A DNA stretch of 64,000 bases from Flavobacteriales bacterium (GTDB taxonomy: Bacteria; Bacteroidota; Bacteroidia; Flavobacteriales_D; Crocinitomicaceae), in assembly GCA_013373595.1 (NCBI GenBank), contig JABXHO010000044.1, forward strand, positions 19,948 through 83,947, read 5' to 3'. The translations under genes and the position numbers were made by a program. Under the pieces are notes generated by a model. It searched no databases. It worked only from the letters and a program-made list of their open reading frames with translations, and was not told the origin of the DNA. Below are positions 62,109 to 64,000 of the stretch, piece after piece. The stretch's first letter is position 1. Each line of letters starts with the position of its first letter.

Positions 62109-62789
62109 ATGAAAGGTGTTTGGTGGGTGTTCCTTGTAGGTGTGTTGGTGGCGTGTGAGTCAGGAAAAATGGACAAAGTCAAGGTAGCGCCAAAAATGGA
62201 TTCAGAGATCGTTGAAACCATTGATACGATTACTTATTTTCAGTTCACACCCGACTCATCTACGTATCGTTCGAATCCTAAAATAATGGTGGATTACGCC
62301 TATCAGTTGGATACCTTAACGTTTGTTGGGGGTTATGATCCAATCATTGATTGTGGACAGTTCATAACCGACGATACGATCAACGGTTGGGGCGATCGCC
62401 TGTATGTCTTGAACGCGAAAGAAGAAATGATTTTCAAGGGTAAAGGAGTTGGCGATTACTATCTGTTTGAGCCGCATTTTTACAAGAATCACACGAATGA
62501 TAAGATCGTTATCGTCTGCCAATTGGGCTTTGAGTATTTGGCTGGTGGCGAAGTATTTCTGTTAGAAAACGGCGAGATGGGCTATCTTGGAAACTTGGAC
62601 GTGAGTGGAATGGACATGGAAACAGGAGTGATCGACATCCTACAAATTGCGGAAATGGAAGATGAATTGATATTTACGTTTCAATCGGATTCTGTGTTGT
62701 TGAATCCAGCAACGGGTGATCCTGAGTTTGTGTCTAGCAAAGGGTTGAATTATCGTTACCAGAATGGACGGTTCAAGTTGAATCGATGA
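62109..62789 (+). CDS. Lipoprotein of unknown function
   Basis: A 226-residue predicted lipoprotein: signal 'MKGVWWVFLVGVLVAC' with lipobox Cys16, then a mixed alpha/beta body with 'MVDYAYQLDTLTFVGGYDP', 'ADDTIN/WGDRLYVLN' type strands and 'FEYLAGGEVFLLENGEMGYLGNLD'. No family recognised. It is followed without gap by a 42-residue small ORF (ATGA overlap), so both may be cotranslated. The gene is divergent from the WG-repeat protein. Confidence 0.6.
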   Translation: MKGVWWVFLVGVLVACESGKMDKVKVAPKMDSEIVETIDTITYFQFTPDSSTYRSNPKIMVDYAYQLDTLTFVGGYDPIIDCGQFITDDTINGWGDRLYVLNAKEEMIFKGKGVGDYYLFEPHFYKNHTNDKIVIVCQLGFEYLAGGEVFLLENGEMGYLGNLDVSGMDMETGVIDILQIAEMEDELIFTFQSDSVLLNPATGDPEFVSSKGLNYRYQNGRFKLNR

Positions 62790-62914
62790 ACGATCAACCG
62801 TATCGTTTTGTGGTCTACTCTTTTGAAGATGTTTGCATTAAGGCAAAAGTACGTGCGGCTGAAGAAGCTTTTGGTTTCCGAATTTCTGGAAATGAATTGT
62901 GTATATTTGAGTGA
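62786..62914 (+). CDS. Small ORF of 42 residues, translationally coupled
   Basis: ATG at 62786 overlaps the TGA of the lipoprotein gene (ATGA) and runs to TGA 62914. The product 'MNDQPYRFVVYSFEDVC...' is soluble, mixed charge, with a predicted helix ('KAKVRAAEEAFGF') and no membrane segment. It is too short for similarity-based recognition. The tight overlap is the main support. Confidence 0.4.
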   Translation: MNDQPYRFVVYSFEDVCIKAKVRAAEEAFGFRISGNELCIFE

Positions 62915-62998
62915 GAAGCCCAGCCGTTGAATGTTGTTTGTAAGCGTTTATTGTCGGTTTTGTGAGGCTTATATACAAGTTATAGAGCATGAAAAGTA

Positions 62999-63955
62999 AT
63001 GTACAGTGAAGTTGAAAAAATATTGCGCCGTTTGAATGATCCAAATCTACCAGAGTTGTATGATTTTGAAGACACACCGTTCGCACATGAGTTCCAAAAG
63101 ATTTTTGATTTTTACTCGACAACTCTCAAAGGTTTTTCCGATTATGGAATCGATCCTGCAATAATTTACTTTAATATCCGTCGCTCAGTAAACGCTTTTG
63201 CCTGTAAAAGAGACGGTGTATTTATTGTTTCATTTAATTGCGGAACTATTGTTCACTTGATAAAGGCTTTCGAACAAACTTTGTTCGATTCAAAACAACC
63301 GCAGTTCGATTCTATTTTGGACGTTAGTCCAAACAAGCTTATGTATCAGTTGTGTTTGCACTTCACTCTTTATCATGAAATGGCTCACCTGATTCAAGAT
63401 TCTAGATACTTATCAAATGGGTTAAAAGAGTTGAATAAATCAGAACATAAATTTGATAAAGAAAGACATCTTCTTGAACTGGATGCAGATCAATTCAGTT
63501 CACTTTGCATCGCAACCCATATTTGTCAATATTTAGATAGAATCGACAGCCCCAGAATCAACTTTCAATTAACAGAATATGTTATCACGATAGCTGTAGC
63601 TGCAATGATGGTATATGTGTTATCATTCAATTCTGTCGATCATAAATTATATTACCAAAGGTATTATCACCCCCACCCATCAATACGCTTATCCAGTATT
63701 TCACAAACGGTCATCGACTATACTTATCAAGATCGAAATGGACGCTCAAGTTCGAGCAAAGAAAGATCAAATATCTTAGTCAAAGCTGCGAATATTGTTC
63801 AAAACAGTACGAAATCTGATAATGTCCTAAACTATGTAAAAACGCTAGTTGAGAATTATGATGGCATTAAAGAGTACTTAGATAGTTTTACATTGATCAA
63901 CAACAAGGAAACTCGCTTGGCTACTGATAAATGGAATGAGATGGCTCAGAAATAA
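62999..63955 (+). CDS. HExxH metallopeptidase-like protein (M48-like features)
   Basis: A 318-residue cytosolic or membrane-associated protein. The zinc motif His126-Glu127-M-A-His130 is followed by Glu160-x-x-x-Asp164 ('LELDAD'), and a later 'HPHPSIR' (224-230). The order HExxH, ExxxD, HP..R is that of M48-type gluzincins. One hydrophobic segment (~191-211) could be a membrane anchor or buried helix. It has no signal peptide. The sequence is AT-richer than the T9SS genes. Neighbours are a lipoprotein and a small ORF. The proteolytic role is inference from motifs; the window ends 45 bp after it. Confidence 0.65.
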   Translation: MYSEVEKILRRLNDPNLPELYDFEDTPFAHEFQKIFDFYSTTLKGFSDYGIDPAIIYFNIRRSVNAFACKRDGVFIVSFNCGTIVHLIKAFEQTLFDSKQPQFDSILDVSPNKLMYQLCLHFTLYHEMAHLIQDSRYLSNGLKELNKSEHKFDKERHLLELDADQFSSLCIATHICQYLDRIDSPRINFQLTEYVITIAVAAMMVYVLSFNSVDHKLYYQRYYHPHPSIRLSSISQTVIDYTYQDRNGRSSSSKERSNILVKAANIVQNSTKSDNVLNYVKTLVENYDGIKEYLDSFTLINNKETRLATDKWNEMAQK

Positions 63956-64000
63956 GCTCTATAACACGGGCTACAAACAATGCGGGTTACTCGCTTCGAA

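Noticed and set aside
63956..64000. Final 45 bases, '...gggctacaaacaatgcgggtt...'
   Set aside because: Looks different in composition from the preceding gene and could start a repeat, but too little is inside the window to support any call.

Overview
The window reads as a contiguous chromosomal segment of a Bacteroidota bacterium, most likely order Flavobacteriales (a Crocinitomicaceae/Cryomorphaceae-like lineage is my guess; the family is not provable here). The evidence is: six open or remnant reading frames ending in the 'PNP...' C-terminal sorting domain of the type IX secretion system (T9SS); a complete sprA-type translocon gene behind maeB-ruvA, a typical Bacteroidota order; TonB-dependent receptors with an N-terminal carboxypeptidase-regulatory-like domain and a DUF4249 partner; DUF4271 next to hemD; a LytTR membrane regulator; and promoters of the Bacteroidota type (TTG/TTTG, about 20 bp, TAnnTTTG). 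No tRNA, rRNA, CRISPR array, insertion sequence or prophage was seen. Base composition is moderate to AT-rich and genes are tightly packed on both strands.

Left part (1-25000): the tail of a T9SS-secreted protein, a methyltransferase, three imperfect tandem copies of a roughly 165-bp intergenic repeat, a leftward block (LytTR regulator, TonB receptor, flavoprotein-like gene), gpsA, dxs with a near-consensus promoter, an SGNH lipoprotein, a secreted von Willebrand A protein, a TonB receptor/DUF4249 pair, and ileS encoding a long IleRS whose class-I HIGH motif reads G-I-H-H instead of H-x-G-H. Two further surface loci follow, separated by a bidirectional terminator.

Middle (25000-45000): a very large alpha-2-macroglobulin-like lipoprotein with an intact CxEQ thioester motif and a small partner gene; recJ; a PLP trans-sulfuration enzyme divergent from an Lrp/AsnC regulator with an inverted repeat between them; a mono-haem lipoprotein; a stand-alone protein with a PD-(D/E)XK nuclease-like C-terminus (the most accessory-looking gene); a glutaryl-CoA-type dehydrogenase; DUF4271-hemD; a sirtuin without the usual zinc cysteines; and an Omp28-like T9SS protein with a strong promoter.

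Right part (44900-64000): maeB-ruvA-sprA-GNAT in tight order, then a TPR protein and a TPR/beta-propeller/OmpA protein with the architecture of PorE. This looks like a secretion and cell-envelope cluster. It is followed by a convergent WG-repeat protein, a lipoprotein with a coupled 42-residue small ORF, and an HExxH metallopeptidase-like protein. I found no clear new multi-gene system. The best leads are the altered IleRS motif, the orphan nuclease-like protein, the sprA-GNAT-TPR-PorE-like cluster, and the lipoprotein/small ORF/HExxH group at the right edge.
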